Shown here: positions 1-12,746 of the stretch, in pieces | Layout of the letters: every line of letters starts with the position of its first letter | Numbering within the stretch: the stretch's first letter is position 1 | Assembly (NCBI GenBank): GCA_014898425.1 | Contig: RCSZ01000015.1 | Location: 558,001-622,000 of the forward strand | Length of the DNA stretch: 64,000 bases | Source: Botryotinia globosa | Taxonomy: Eukaryota; Ascomycota; Leotiomycetes; Helotiales; Sclerotiniaceae | Direction: 5' to 3' | Position numbers and translations under genes: made by a program | The notes under the pieces: model-generated | Seen by the model: only the letters and a program-made list of their open reading frames with translations | Database searches by the model: none | Told to the model about the DNA's origin: nothing

Positions 1-3000
1 TGATAAATAGCCTTTGCCATAATTTGATAATATAATATAAAAGATCTATTTCCCAAAAACCTTCAGCTTTTCATATAGTTTATAAAAGCTATATAGTATA
101 GATCTAAATCTAGATTTAAAAAAGTATCTAAATCAATCCGAGAAATACAAATAAATCTATTACTACTTTTAGTTCGAAAAGATCTCAAACACGAACTCCT
201 CATTATGTATATATGCCTATATATTTGTATGTTTATTTATATACTATTTTCAGTCTTTTATTATAACAGTTTCAATTATAGTAATTATCTAGAGATACTA
301 ATTATAACTCATAACATAAATGAATTCACACTTTTTCATTCAATGTTTGCGATTAATTTTATTAATTATTCTATTAGTTGAAAATTCATTAGGATCAATT
401 ATTGAATACAATAGTTCTCAAAAGCGTGTTCATTCATAAAATGGAAACAAAATATTAGAAATGGTTCTAATAAAAACTATATTCATAAAGATAATAAAAC
501 TTCAATTATTATTTATAATATAATATACAGCAAATTAATCTTATAATCCTCAAATATCATTCAATTATTCTTATACTCTAGAAATTATACCTGATATACT
601 TCTACACTTTTTACATTCTATTATATTTTATTCATTTCAAATTATATTCTGATTATTTATATAAATTTTATCATAAAGAAAGAATAGATTCTATGGAGGA
701 AGATAGAATCTATAGTATAGATCGACACAACATCTCAAAATCGAGGTATCTTTGTATTTTCGATTTTATTATATAGAATTAATTCTTTATATTTTTTATA
801 AACCTTTTTATTTAATTTAACAATTGCTTTTGTAATAATATTTTTAAATAGCGAGTTTATAATATTAAATTACTTCTTATAATTATTAAACTCTAAGTTT
901 ATATATTTATTGAATTTATAATTTCTATTCAATCTCAATCAATTTTATATAACTAAAAGAAAAAAAAATATTCAAGTTTTTTTCCTTTTTGAAATCGATT
1001 ATTATAATCAAAATACTATTTCAAATATATTAAATATTTTCAAAAAATAACTTAATGTTTTTGAATGTAATATAAAAAGCAAATATATAATTGTTATAGA
1101 TTTTGTAATATTACTTGATATCTTTGTAGTATTTTATACAAATATATTTAGTATAGTTTTTGTAAAAAAACTCATTAGGTTTATAATTAATTTTATAATT
1201 ATTATTGTTTTTATTGATATTATTACTTTTTTTATATTTCTTAGTATTTATACTCAATTCTTTATTTATATTATATTTACTATTAATCCTAAAATCTTTA
1301 TAAAGATAATTAAATTTGATAATACAAATGATATTAGAAACAATATATTCTTTAAATCCAAAAATATATAATCTAAGAAAACCTTTTATAGTTTTATATT
1401 AGGAAAAAGTTTTATTTTGAATTATATTTAATATTAAAATTGAAGATTGCTTATTAAATATAAACCCTCAATTTTATTCAATTGATTCTTTATTTTCATT
1501 TTTTAATAATATTTTGTAAAAATCATTGAAGATTTCTTTTTAATTAATATCCTAATAATTTTGTTTATAATTATAAATTGTATTATTATCTTTATAATTA
1601 GTAATATTTACAATTTGCTTTATAATAAATATAATTAATAAAAGGTATTACAAATACTAAATACTATATCTCTAATTATTTTAAAGATTTAATATAATTA
1701 TATAATTATAGAAATCTTTATTTCCTTTATAAATCTAAATAATAAAACAATTATAATAAATAAGGTTTTTATTTTTAATAAAGTTTTTATATAAATAAAA
1801 AAGTGTTTAATTATTATCAAATCCTTTAGTTATAAAATCAATAAATATTTTGATAGAATTATTTAAATCATTTTATTTATTAAATTAATTTATTTTTTTA
1901 TTTTTTTTAATATTAATAATCTTTTTAAATTAATTGAAAAAAAACTATATTATGATTTAATATAATTTAGATTATTAAAAATATTATTTTTCTTTTAAAT
2001 GTAATTGATTTTCTTTTCATATTTATTGTAACTATTAAATAGATATATATAAAGAATTAATAGGTATTAATTATATAGTATTATTTAAGTATATTAATTG
2101 TTATAATTTATTTGAGGTTAGATATAACAAATATTTTATTATTTTTTAATATAAGAATAATATTATAATATTCTTTATCAAAAATAAATTTAAAATTATT
2201 TAGAAAATAAAAGAAATTTAATATAAAATAATTAATATATTTATTAAAGTTTTCAAAACAAAGATATTCAATGTTTTTATAGTTATAATTGCAAAATCTA
2301 TTAATAAATATAAATATAATATTATTATTACTTAATATAAATAGATTGGATTTATCTTTATTATTAATTAGATTTCAATTCAGAATTAGATATAAGTTTT
2401 TATAATTATAATCTAAATATTTATTCTTTTTGGAATAAAAATCCTTAAATTATATTTGAAAATAAATAAAGGAAAGAATAAGGATATTTTTTGTTATATA
2501 CAAAATTCTAATAAATTTAGTATATTTGATTTAGAAAAAATATTTTATTAATATTAGTATAATATAATAAACTTTGTAATAAAATTTGCAATTAATAGAT
2601 TCAATAATATAATCTTTAAATTTATTAGATTAATATTAATAAAAGTATTTTTATATATATAATAATTCTTATAATTTTTGATATTTAATAAATCGATATT
2701 ATATATATTCAAAAATCTTGAATAATTATTAATATACAAATTCAAAACTATTTGAGTTATAATTGTTATATTTCAACAAACTTCTAAAATTTTAAAAATC
2801 CCAAAAAACTAGATTACTTTTGAATTATAATATATATATATAAAAACATTAATTTATATATATAATAAAACTATTCTATATACAATAAAGATTTTTTCTA
2901 AATCGATATAAATAAAAATATTATATTTAATTTATATTATTAATTGAATAATAATAAAGTAATTGATTATATATCTCATCTAATCTTATTATTTTAATTT

Positions 3001-3100
3001 TTGATAAAAAGTGATTTTAATATTTAATATTATATATTTGAATTAGAAATATAATCTAAATACAAAAACTCGAATCTAATATATTAGTTTAATAATAGTA

Positions 3101-3453
3101 ATAGTCGGCTCATATAAGCGGCCTCCTAGTTCCTAGTCGGGGAAAGCAGTTGTCCCTAAAAAACTTCGAAAATACTATAATAATTGAATTATATTAATTA
3201 TAATCTTTATAAATTATATAATTATTAATAAAATATTAATTCTTATTATTTATTTTTTCTATTTATTATAATAAATAAAGTTAAAGTTAAATATGATAGA
3301 TAATATTATTAAATTTAATAAAATTATAACAATTCAATAATATTAAATCTATTTTTTTTTTTTCAGAATTGAATAAAATATATACCAAGATTTTTTGGGG
3401 ACAACCGCTTTCCCCGACTAGGAACTAGGAGGCCGCTTATAAGAGCCGACTAT
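3101..3453. mobile_element. MITE-like element with 62-bp terminal inverted repeats and TA target duplication
   Basis: The left arm (3101-3162, starting ATAGTCGGCTC) and the reverse complement of the right arm (3392-3453) match over about 62 bases with three mismatches. Both ends are flanked by TA (3099-3100 and 3454-3455), the target duplication typical of Tc1/mariner/pogo (Fot1-type) elements. The 229-bp interior is AT-only in character and non-coding, while the arms stay GC-containing inside an otherwise nearly G/C-free island. The size suggests a non-autonomous element. Alternatively these are the two ends of a larger element with its middle deleted. Confidence 0.8.
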
Positions 3454-6400
3454 TAATATAGATTTTATTAATATTCTTAACAAGTTTATATATAAAGCTA
3501 ATTATATTATTGATTTTATCTTTTTAAATATTCTTTTTATCAAAACTATTATTAAAAAAGATATATATAATAACTTGAATTATAAAATACAAATTATTAT
3601 TATTTTAGAATAGAATACAATCTTATTGAAATAATACTATTATAAAATCTTAAAAATAAAATTGAGAAAACTCTTTGATTTAATATATATCAATATAGTC
3701 TATTTTCCTAATCCTTTCTTTTATATAAATAAAATAATAATTTAAATATATATAATAAACTTTATAATAATAATAAATATTATTATTTATATAATTGATA
3801 AATTTAATAAGAAAGATAATAAAGCTATATTATAATAAATCTTTGAATATAAAAAAATATATTGGGATTATTTCTATAAATATAATATTTCAAATAAAAA
3901 TATTTCTTAAACAATTCAAATTTTTTATAAAATAGTTTAACAAATAAAATACAATTATTAAAAGAATATTATAAACAAAATTAAAAATAATAAAAAGTTT
4001 TATAAAATTATTAATTAATATAAATTAGGATTTAGTTTGAAATCGCTTTTATTATTTATTAATGGAAACCTTATTGAAGATATTATAAAAAAGGTTGAGG
4101 TTTTGTATAAAAAGATTTTTGATTGTTTTAATATTTCTAATAATCTTGAATACAATCTTTTTGAAAATTGGAATAAATCGAGTATTCTAAAATAATCTTA
4201 ATTTATTTTGATAAAAAAGATTGAATATAATACTATTAGAATCTTTAGTATTTTTTTAGATATTGATTGTATTGTAATATAAATATTCAAGATTTATTAA
4301 TTAGTAATTAATAATACTTTATATAAACTTTATAATTGATATTTAGTATTTAATTTCATTTTATAAGTTTAGAAGTTTATTGAAATAATTATATTATTTA
4401 AAATTAATAAAAAGGATAAATTCTTTATCTACTTTTAATAATTAATTATATTTATTTTTTGTATTTTAAAAGGTTTGAAGAAAATTGTAATTTATTATTT
4501 AATATAAATTATACTAATCAATAATATTTTTAATTTATAATATAAAAAAACTTTTTTTAAAAGAATTATTATAAATCTGATTATTTGCTTTATATATAAT
4601 ATAAAAACTACTTTTTTCTAAGAATTGAAAATCATTATAATTATTATAAATATCTAAAATACTTTTGATATATTTCTAAAACAAAGACTATTAGAAAAAA
4701 TAATTAGATAAAACTAACTCCTAGTTTTTCTAAGGTTAATCAATTTCTTTCTTATTAATCAATATATTCGAATTTGTTTAGAGAATTTGATTATATTCAA
4801 TTATAGAATTATATATAAAATATTATAAAACCTTTTTTTCTTTTTAGTTTTATATATACTATATTTAGCTAAACTTATATTATAAAATACAAAGTTACAC
4901 TTTGAATATACTAATAACCTTTACTTATATTAAGCTTTTTAGTTTCTGAATATTAATATCCTTACTCTAATAAATAATATAAAGAAAATCCTTAAATAAA
5001 ACAATAATAATAAAATTACTTTTGCTTTTAAAAAACTTGAAATGATTTATTTTATTAAAAAAAAAGAAATTATATTTCTTTTATATTATCAATAAAAAAC
5101 TTATTATTATATCAATTATTATAATCGAAAATGAAATATAATTTGTTTTAAAATAATTTAGAGTTTGATTTAATAAAAAACTCTTTTTTAAAAGATATAT
5201 AGCTATAAAGATTATTAAAACTCAAATAATAATATATTATATCCGCAATCTTATAAAAACAATCAATAGTTTTTTAATTTCAATTTTATATAAAACTATT
5301 ATCATTTATATTATCCTCTTTTTTATATACAAAACCAAAATATAATTTAATAACAAAACAAAACTATTTTATATTTAATATATTATCTATAACTTTACTA
5401 TCTCCTTTCAAATAAATTAATATATTGATTTATTAAAATAAATATTTACTTTAATATTCAAAAATATACTTTTAATCTAAAAAATTATTTTAATAATTAT
5501 TCTTTTTAGAAATACAAATATCCTATTTACTAATACAATACTAACAAAATTAAGTTTTGTTTTATTATATATATTCAATTAATAGATATCTTTTATCTTA
5601 TAATCCATTAAATTATATTTTTATTTATTACTAAAAATAAAAGTATTAATTAATAATAAAAATCTAAAATCAAAATTCAATATCTAAAAACAATCCTTTC
5701 TAATATTATATATTCTATATTATAACCTCTATATTTTTTTTAAAATATCAAATAGATTTAATAGAAAATATTGATAAAGAAATAGTAATTATTAATTTCA
5801 AAAAATGATAATTTTATTTCCCTTTTAATAAAATCTTAATTTTCTTAAATAATTTTGAATAAATTATTAATAAAAAGAGATTCATTAAATATAGATATAT
5901 AATATATTAGAACAAAAAGCAAGTCATTGTTAGCTCAGATTCAATTAATAATATTTTATATATTTTTAATTTAAAGATAATTGAAATTTATATAAACCTC
6001 AAATATATTCTAAGGATTTTTTTATTTAATAAATAATATTTATAGTTTTATATCAATAATACCTCAATAATCTAATATCTATATAACAATATATCCGATT
6101 TCTTTTAATAAACTTTCTATATTTATCAAAATACTATATAAATCTTTAATATTAGGATTTACTAATTCTTTAAATATATAAATATTAAAAGGAATAAAAC
6201 TATTAATAAGTTTATTGATTTTAAAACCTATAAATTCATTTAAAATCTAGGATTTGTTTCAATATCTATTATTAATAAAATAGAGATTATTATTAAAGAA
6301 CTTTATAATCAAACAAAACAATTCTAATAAAAGAAATAATAATTTATTTTCTCAAATATTTATAATAAATAGAATCTTATCTATACAATTAAATTTCCTT

Positions 6401-7106
6401 TAAAATTAAATTTATCAAAAAAGATATTATATTATATTCTAATTATATATATAAAATACAAAGATTTTATATAATACTATAGAAAATTCCAATATCAAAA
6501 TATTAACTTAGAATACTCCTACAATTATTAAAAATTCCTAAATATTTAATATTATATTATAAATCACTAATTCAATTTAAGAAATAGTTTAAATAATTAC
6601 TTTTATTTTTATCTTTATTAATAATAAAAGATTTTAATTATCTTTTGTTTTTAATATTACAATTACTAATATTAATCGAATTCTTTAAAATCATTTGATT
6701 TTATACTAATATTTATCTCTATTAAAGATATCTAATCATTTTTTTTCTTCTTTTTTTTTCTTTTTTTTTTAATTAAATCTTATTCTTTTTTTATCTAATT
6801 TAAAATAGTAATTAAAAGATATAATAAAAATATTTCCTAATATTTATATATTTTATAAATATATATTTTTATAATCTATATTTATTTATTCCTAAAAAAT
6901 TATATCTAGTTTTTTAAAATCCTGAAAATATTATTGATTCTATTTCAATTAATAAAAAAGAAATTATTCAAATGAATTCTAATCTTGATATATATAAATT
7001 GTTTTTTAAGATATTAAATAAGTTTATAATTTAATATATCCCTATACTCCTTAGAAGGTTCTCAGGGTCGGCTTTAAGCCGGCTTAATGAATATTAATAA
7101 ATACTT

Positions 7107-7148
<42 letters not shown>
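7107..7148. repeat. (CTA)14 microsatellite
   Basis: Fourteen perfect tandem CTA units at the right margin of the AT-rich island. Non-coding. Confidence 0.95.
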
Positions 7149-7461
7149 GAATCTATAGTAAGAAAATAGATTTTGTAAATACAACATTATTTTTCCTTCG
7201 ATTTCTTTATCGATTTTCCTGAAAAGGATTTATATAGATTAAAATCTATATATAGATTTGAAGCGGCGTAAGAGTAAATCACCTTTTAATTCTAGAGCAT
7301 AAGAATAATTAAATCACTTTCGAGGCCATGAGAGTGGTTTGTCGTATAACACATAATATTACTAGAATAATCGATTTATTCAAAGGTATAAAATCAGATC
7401 TTTTATAGATAAAGAGAATTTAAAATTTATTTAATTAATGAACTCCAAACAGGTAATTAAT

Positions 7462-7690
7462 TTAATCGACAGAGTATCCCTGTTCAGCCGAGATGTGTGT
7501 CTTGATATCTAGCCGCGAGAGCCTTTTAGATGACATGCCCACGGGCACTTTGTCAATTATTTCGATAGTTTCATCGGACATCTTTTCTTCGATTTGTCGC
7601 TTAACCAATCTTTTGTCTTCTAAAACCTCTTAACTGGAGGCTTTGCCATTTTTGAACTTGATTTTATCAAGGCCGCAGCATCATGTTTCC
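7462..7690 (-). pseudogene. Possible remnant of a coding exon
   Basis: On the minus strand about 54 codons are open and end in TAA at 7462-7464 (ending HISAEQGYSVD). The residues look protein-like (VLEDKRLVKRQIEEKM, then SDETIEIIDKVPVGMSSKR). Just upstream a second frame reads DAAALIKSSSKMAKPPVKR before its stop, as if one base were lost or gained between the two. No convincing start, splice sites or family could be recognised. It sits at the border of the AT-rich island and downstream of the reductase gene. It may be a decayed gene end or chance. Confidence 0.25.
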
Positions 7691-8180
7691 TGCGAAGAAC
7701 TTCAATGTTAAGGCATGTATCATCGAGATGGGGATAGTTGATGAGCTAACCGGAGCCAGATAATTTGACTGAGTTGCATTAAACGAATTTTTGCATTAGG
7801 TTTTTGGATATAGTCGTTGTCAATCTGCAAGGTCGATTAATTGCGCGCTGTTTGGCATCTGTTATCAAGCATTACATGGAAATCAATAGCTGTCATGATC
7901 ATGGTGACAACGAAAATCAACGAAGACCTCACAAACTGCTTCAAGGTAAATCAAGCATTCCAATACAAGATAGATGGGTATGGTGTTGGAGAGTTTTAGC
8001 AAGAATGTATGATATAAATCTTCTACCTTTCAATCTGCTAAGGAATGTGTTGCAATTGATATGTCATAGATACAGCTTTAAGGTTGTACACCACGCCTCT
8101 GAAAACAAAAGAATGTATTTAGGATAGGTCGAGCAAATAAGAAAGTTCTCGTAATGCTTCAGACGTTCAGAAATCTGTTG

Positions 8181-9608
8181 TCAGTGGGCAGCTTGAGAGC
8201 CCCATTTCTGCTCCAGCTCAAGCAATGACTTCACTGAGGCAACAATGGATTCTTCCAAATTTTTGAAGTTCCAATCTTGACCTTTGGCTTGTCGAATTAC
8301 TTCTAAACTCCTGGCGTTGTTCAATTGGGTGGGGCGCAAGCCTTTGGGGAAAACTTCCTTTTCATCACCGCCTTTCGGTAACCTTCCTTCCAGTTCCGGG
8401 AAATTCTTCCGAATAATAGTTACAACCAACTGTGGCGAGAGAGGACCCGAAGAGATAATGTGACGTTTGTTAGCCATACGAGGGGAGGTGAGCGCGATGA
8501 CATGTAAGAGAGCCACATCGCGAACATCAACCTTTACATTTATTAGTTTAGTGAACAGCCACAGTAAGCAGTATGTATAACCGAGGAGGAAGGAACTTAC
8601 AAAATCCCAAAAGGCAAACATGACATCACCAACGGTCTCATGAGTGCCATTAAAGAAAGCATAGCAAGCGAACTCGTTGGTTTCGTTAACATTTTTCGGA
8701 CTGGGGACAGGCTGGAGTATGGGACCGAGGACTACATCAGGATTGATCACAACAAGCTCAAAAGCCGGCTTCTTTTCTTTCATGAAGCACCACTGCCATT
8801 ATCGTGTTAGCAACATCAAAGAAGGATCACCGAGTCAGTGTGAAAATGCGTGTTCTAGCCAGGAGGTGGGTAGGGGGCTTGCTTACGGCCGCTAGTTCGG
8901 CATTTTTTTTGCCAACATTATATCCGATGAGAGGATTTTGAGATGATACTGCATCATGCTCAGTCGCCTGAAAGTGAGATTAGCCACGATGCTATATTGT
9001 GAGAGCAGGAAATCTGACAGGGTTCCAATCATCTTCGGTATAAGGTTTCCCTTCAGGAGCATTTAAATCTTCGAATGAATCAAGAATGGACACAGCACTA
9101 CCCAGTAAAACAAAACGCTTCACCTGCTTGCCTCCTAGTTCGTGAGTAGCTTTGAGAATTTCGGTAGTGCTTTTGTGAATGTTAGAAATTGGCCATCAGA
9201 GTGTGCAGGCTTTTATAATTACCCATGAACAGCCGGGTCTATTAGGTCTTTCTTCACGTCCTTGACAGCGAATGTCACTGGAGACGCAGTATGAACAATG
9301 TAATCAAAGCCGCCTTTTTGAGCTTGATCTTTGAAAACATGGTCAAAAGCTCCAGGTGTTGTGATTTCAGGCACAAATGCAAACTTGACCTTTCCCACCC
9401 ATTCTGGATGAATTTCGAGGATTTGATTGGCTTTCGTAGGGGATCGGACACTGGCAACAGGTTTGTACCCGTTCTGCGAAGTCCGTTAGATAGCCTTGCA
9501 ATTACATAATAACAAACGGAAGCATACCTCAATCAGAAGGGAGAGGATATGAGAAGCTATGAAGCCACTGCCCCCAGTCAAGAAGACGGATTTTCTTGCA
9601 GTAGACAT
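8181..9608 (-). CDS. NAD(P)-dependent reductase, extended SDR family (GRE2/dihydroflavonol-reductase-like)
   Basis: Predicted cytosolic NAD(P)H-dependent ketone/aldehyde reductase of 368 residues. Six exons join in frame: 9608-9528, 9473-9223, 9169-9019, 8967-8887, 8792-8601 and 8531-8181. The N-terminus reads VFLTGGSGFIASHI, the GxxGxxA nucleotide-binding motif of extended short-chain dehydrogenases. FDYIVHTASPV follows in exon 2, and the catalytic YxxxK is YNVGK at about residues 177-181 in exon 4. The fourth exon pair continues into VVINPDVVLGPILQP, typical of GRE2-like methylglyoxal/ketone reductases. The start was chosen because the nucleotide-binding strand begins six residues later, and the upstream in-frame extension is not conserved in character. 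The 69-bp last intron is readable in frame, so retention would not break the protein. The physiological substrate cannot be told from sequence. Confidence 0.9.
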
Positions 9609-11314
9609 AATGTATCTTGTAGGTTCGATTTGATGTTTATAAGTTTGAGAACCGAAATGGAGGGATGAGGACAATATATACTTTGATCATGCAGAGCTGA
9701 TAGCCTTGACCTTTCTCGAGTTTAATCCTGCTTTGTCACAAAATTGAGCATTGGGATGTTTACTAATCGCATTTTGTAGAAATGTTCATCCCCAGGAATG
9801 TCGATGTAAGCTTTGCACATAGAGAGGCTTTGTCACCTGTCCAATGACCACTACCACTAAACCAGCTTGGTAGCATCGACCACCTGAAAACGAAAGATGA
9901 GTTCTGGAACCGGAATCTGATTACACAATATTCTTGCATGCAGTTGTTCGCATATCGCCAGCAAATCAAATCGGCGAAAGGGTCAATCATAACGATTGAG
10001 GCGTCATGATAATACATGGATGACAATACGTCAAAATACCAAGGACGCAAATAGCAAGGAGTCATGGATCACTCAATCTTTCGCCAATAAGGAATTTGAA
10101 AATTACAGAATGTCTCGAGAATTGACGGCTTTTCATCGAAGCCGAATATATGTACACCTCAAAACTTGTAATAACTCCTTACGCTGATGATTAATTCCCG
10201 AGGCAGTTAACGGAGAATGCATCATGTAGTTATCTTCCATTTCGCCTTGCATCAGCAGCCATCTGGTTGATTGATTCTGCAGAGCATAAATTGTAGAGGT
10301 TGAATGACTTTCAAACATCGAAACCTCTTCTGATGTTGAAACATGTTTAAACATTGAAATACGCTCAAACATCAGATACATTCCGATACATTCCGATACA
10401 GGCCTTCCTTAAATGAATGTTTTGTAAATCTAGAGTACAATCATAGGTATTGTGATGGAAAATAAGAACGTCCCTTGAATTTTCATCTATATTGCCACGA
10501 ACACTTGTTTGAAGGGCTCGCCGTTGGCGTTTCACTTGACTTCCTGCCCATTTACAAATCAACAAACGATGGGATCAGTGATGACCCTGTCATTCTCAAG
10601 CCGGTCTTCATGAGTTTCACTAGAAACCACACAACAGGCCGACATGATGGAATATCTTGGGGGCAAACAAGATATCAATTGGCATTGGCGATATTGACTT
10701 CTCCCACGTCGCAAGAAGATGAAGATCTGGATTCGAAGATGTGGTTCTATGCATTGAAATACGATAGAGACTCCATAGAAATAAATAACACTAAAACAGA
10801 AAAGGCAAAGTAAGCAGCAATCTGTAGGTAGGTAGGTACTCAGGGACTTGAACCATGGGAACGATGGATCTTATGGAGCTTCCTAGATTGAATCCATATC
10901 ATCGTCTGCACGAAATAATATATCTTCATTGAGATCCTGATCCTCTCGAGATCCTCTCGAGATCCTATAATCCCTCAATATGATTGCCTGAGTTTCACAT
11001 TGCCGCGACTTTGAATCCTTGACCGCCGTTCTCACCTCGCAGGCTCGCACGGAAACTTCCAACACTCAACCCCCGCTTTCCCTTTGCCCCACCAAATCCA
11101 CCCAACACCCGTGACCCAACACCCAAACATCTGACTCCATCTATTCAATTCATGCCACGAGTTTCATAGAAAGGGTTCCTCTTAAAGCTCTCCCATTTTG
11201 GTTCTTCTCCTGAAAGCCCTCATTCACAATCTTTCTCAATTTCTGAACATCTTCGATTTCCATCTCGATACCCCCGTCTTCTCCAATCAATCAAATCAAA
11301 TAAACTCATTCAAA
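9609..11314. other. Intergenic region, no supportable gene
   Basis: About 1.7 kb between the divergently oriented reductase (-) and the HET-C2-like gene (+), so it holds both promoters. Open frames here (for example 10475-10813 + and 9763-10065 -) show no motif; the first lacks an ATG start. Small direct repeats occur: the 10-mer GATACATTCC in tandem near 10375-10398, and ATCCTCTCGAG twice near 10945-10966. The last 200 bases before the HET-C2-like gene are pyrimidine-rich, as is common in fungal 5' leaders. Confidence 0.6.
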
Positions 11315-12189
11315 ATGGCAACCGTTAAGACAATCCCCCCTGGACAAACCTTCATCGATACTCTCGATAAATCATTCGTCGATGTCCCCGTCAACAAGGA
11401 GAAGGACAATGCAATTGCAACCACAGAGTTTCTTCAAGCTGCCGAATCCCTCACTACTCTTTTCGGTATGGGCCCCTTCCTGTCTCTCATTGAGAAGTAA
11501 AGAGTTAATGAATTGTAGATGTTATGGGATCTGTAGCATTCAACCCAGTCAAGAATGATATGGCTGGTAACATCAAGGTACGATTGGCTCCTGCCGATTG
11601 AATACAAATATGCTAACAATTTGGCAGAAAATCCGCGAGAGACAACTTGCTGCACCAGCAGAGTCAGAGACTCTTCAAGAATTGGTCATCAATGAGCTCA
11701 AGACCAAGAAGCACACCGCTACTGAAGGTTTAGTTTGGTTGGTTCGGTATGTCATTTTCATACAATTCTATATATTATTCTTGCTATCATTATCTGCCAA
11801 CGTGATGGCAGCATACATTGGCACAATACTCCTAACCCCTCTATCTATTCCTGCAAACTTAGAAATTCAAAGCTAATGGCCCGCCCCCCCGCAGTGGTCT
11901 AGACTTCACCTGCATTGCTCTATCACAAAACCTTGCCGCCCCCGCGGACGAACTCTCCGTATCCTTCCGTGCTGCCTACGGCGAGACACTAAAACCTCAC
12001 CACTCCTTCATGGTGAAGCCCATATTCAGCGCCGCCATGTCTGCCTGCCCATACAGAAAAGATTTCTACGTTAAGCTTGGAGATGATAACTCCAAGGTTG
12101 AGGGTGCTTTGAGAGTGTGGTTGAGTGCATTGGAGAACCTGATCGCCATCTTGAAAGGATTTTTGGACAGAAAGGAGGCTAAGTGGTAG
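11315..12189 (+). CDS. Glycolipid transfer protein, HET-C2 type
   Basis: Predicted cytosolic carrier that moves glycosphingolipids between membranes; 207 residues, the usual length of the GLTP family. Exons are 11315-11465, 11519-11577, 11628-11746 and 11895-12189, with a canonical TGCTAAC branch site in intron 2. The ligand-binding signature is present: in VKNDMAGNIKK (about residues 61-71) Asp64, Asn68 and Lys71 correspond to the sugar-binding D/N/K of human GLTP, and WLVRGL (Trp107) supplies the stacking tryptophan. The protein starts MATVKTIPPGQTFIDTL. In Podospora anserina the orthologous het-c controls vegetative incompatibility through HET-domain NLR partners. A HET-domain relic lies 13 kb downstream, but nothing here shows a functional link. 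Confidence 0.93.
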
Positions 12190-12746
12190 ATTCGGGGAAT
12201 ACACTAGAGGTAGGAAGGCCGTCAATTCTCGCACGAGTAAGCGAGCAAGCGATTAATTTTGAGCGACTTGATATGATGAAGCGTTATGTTTTGGGAGAAT
12301 AGCAAATCAACAGGAGCAGAGAACATGAACAACGTTTGCATGATGACAAAAAAGTAAAAAAGTAACTTAGCAAGCTTTTATTTCCTAAGTGAATGCTAAT
12401 CGGCGTTGGTTTTACTAATCCATAATGCGGTTATCAACACATGCCACATCCTAACATGACCTGGAAGTCCTATTGACCATTTACCTGTCCTATTTGCATA
12501 CTTCGAAGTTTCGTCGCCATTCCATACTTCCAAAGTGATGGCTAATCTTTTTGAACACTGGTCCAGTATCCTGCCACTATGTTGATGTTTCTTATCATCA
12601 AACAGCATTTGAGGAATATCGTGGTGCAAGACACTTGGTCGGTCCGAAAAACTACCAAGCACTGTAGGTTCGTTACTCTCTGTCATAAGATCGAGATATT
12701 TTGCAGAAGCAAAAGCTTGACCATTGAGCTTGATCCACTAACCCTC
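12190..12746. other. Intergenic, convergent 3' ends
   Basis: Lies between the convergent HET-C2-like (+) and 2EXR (-) genes, so it should hold their terminators. The minus-strand frame at 12396-12686 has no recognisable motif. I see nothing else. Confidence 0.6.

Larger units (their letters stand above)
1..7450. other. AT-rich, RIP-like island with no intact gene
   Basis: Almost entirely A and T, with stop codons in every frame; no open frame longer than about 60 codons deserves a gene call. Composition changes sharply near 7450, where ordinary sequence begins. Such islands in filamentous ascomycetes are usually transposons mutated by C-to-T repeat-induced point mutation. A few stretches such as 4030-4200 (+) read for some 50 codons without a stop, possibly a ghost of transposon coding, but I cannot name a family. 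The only GC-containing islets are the inverted-repeat arms at 3101-3162 and 3392-3453 and a short near-palindrome at about 7068-7085. The island continues past the left edge. Confidence 0.85.

Noticed and set aside
2554..2745. 63-codon Asn/Ile/Tyr frame in the AT-rich island
   Set aside because: Composition is what random A/T sequence gives; no motif.
7804..8127. 107-codon plus-strand open frame
   Set aside because: Starts at TTG, has no motif, lies directly downstream of the reductase gene and contains no plausible splice context.
9763..10065. 100-codon minus-strand frame
   Set aside because: Trp/Cys-rich but matches no family I recognise, and it lies in the shared upstream region of two genes.
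10475..10813. 112-codon plus-strand open frame
   Set aside because: Also starts at TTG; no domain, no upstream exon that extends it convincingly.
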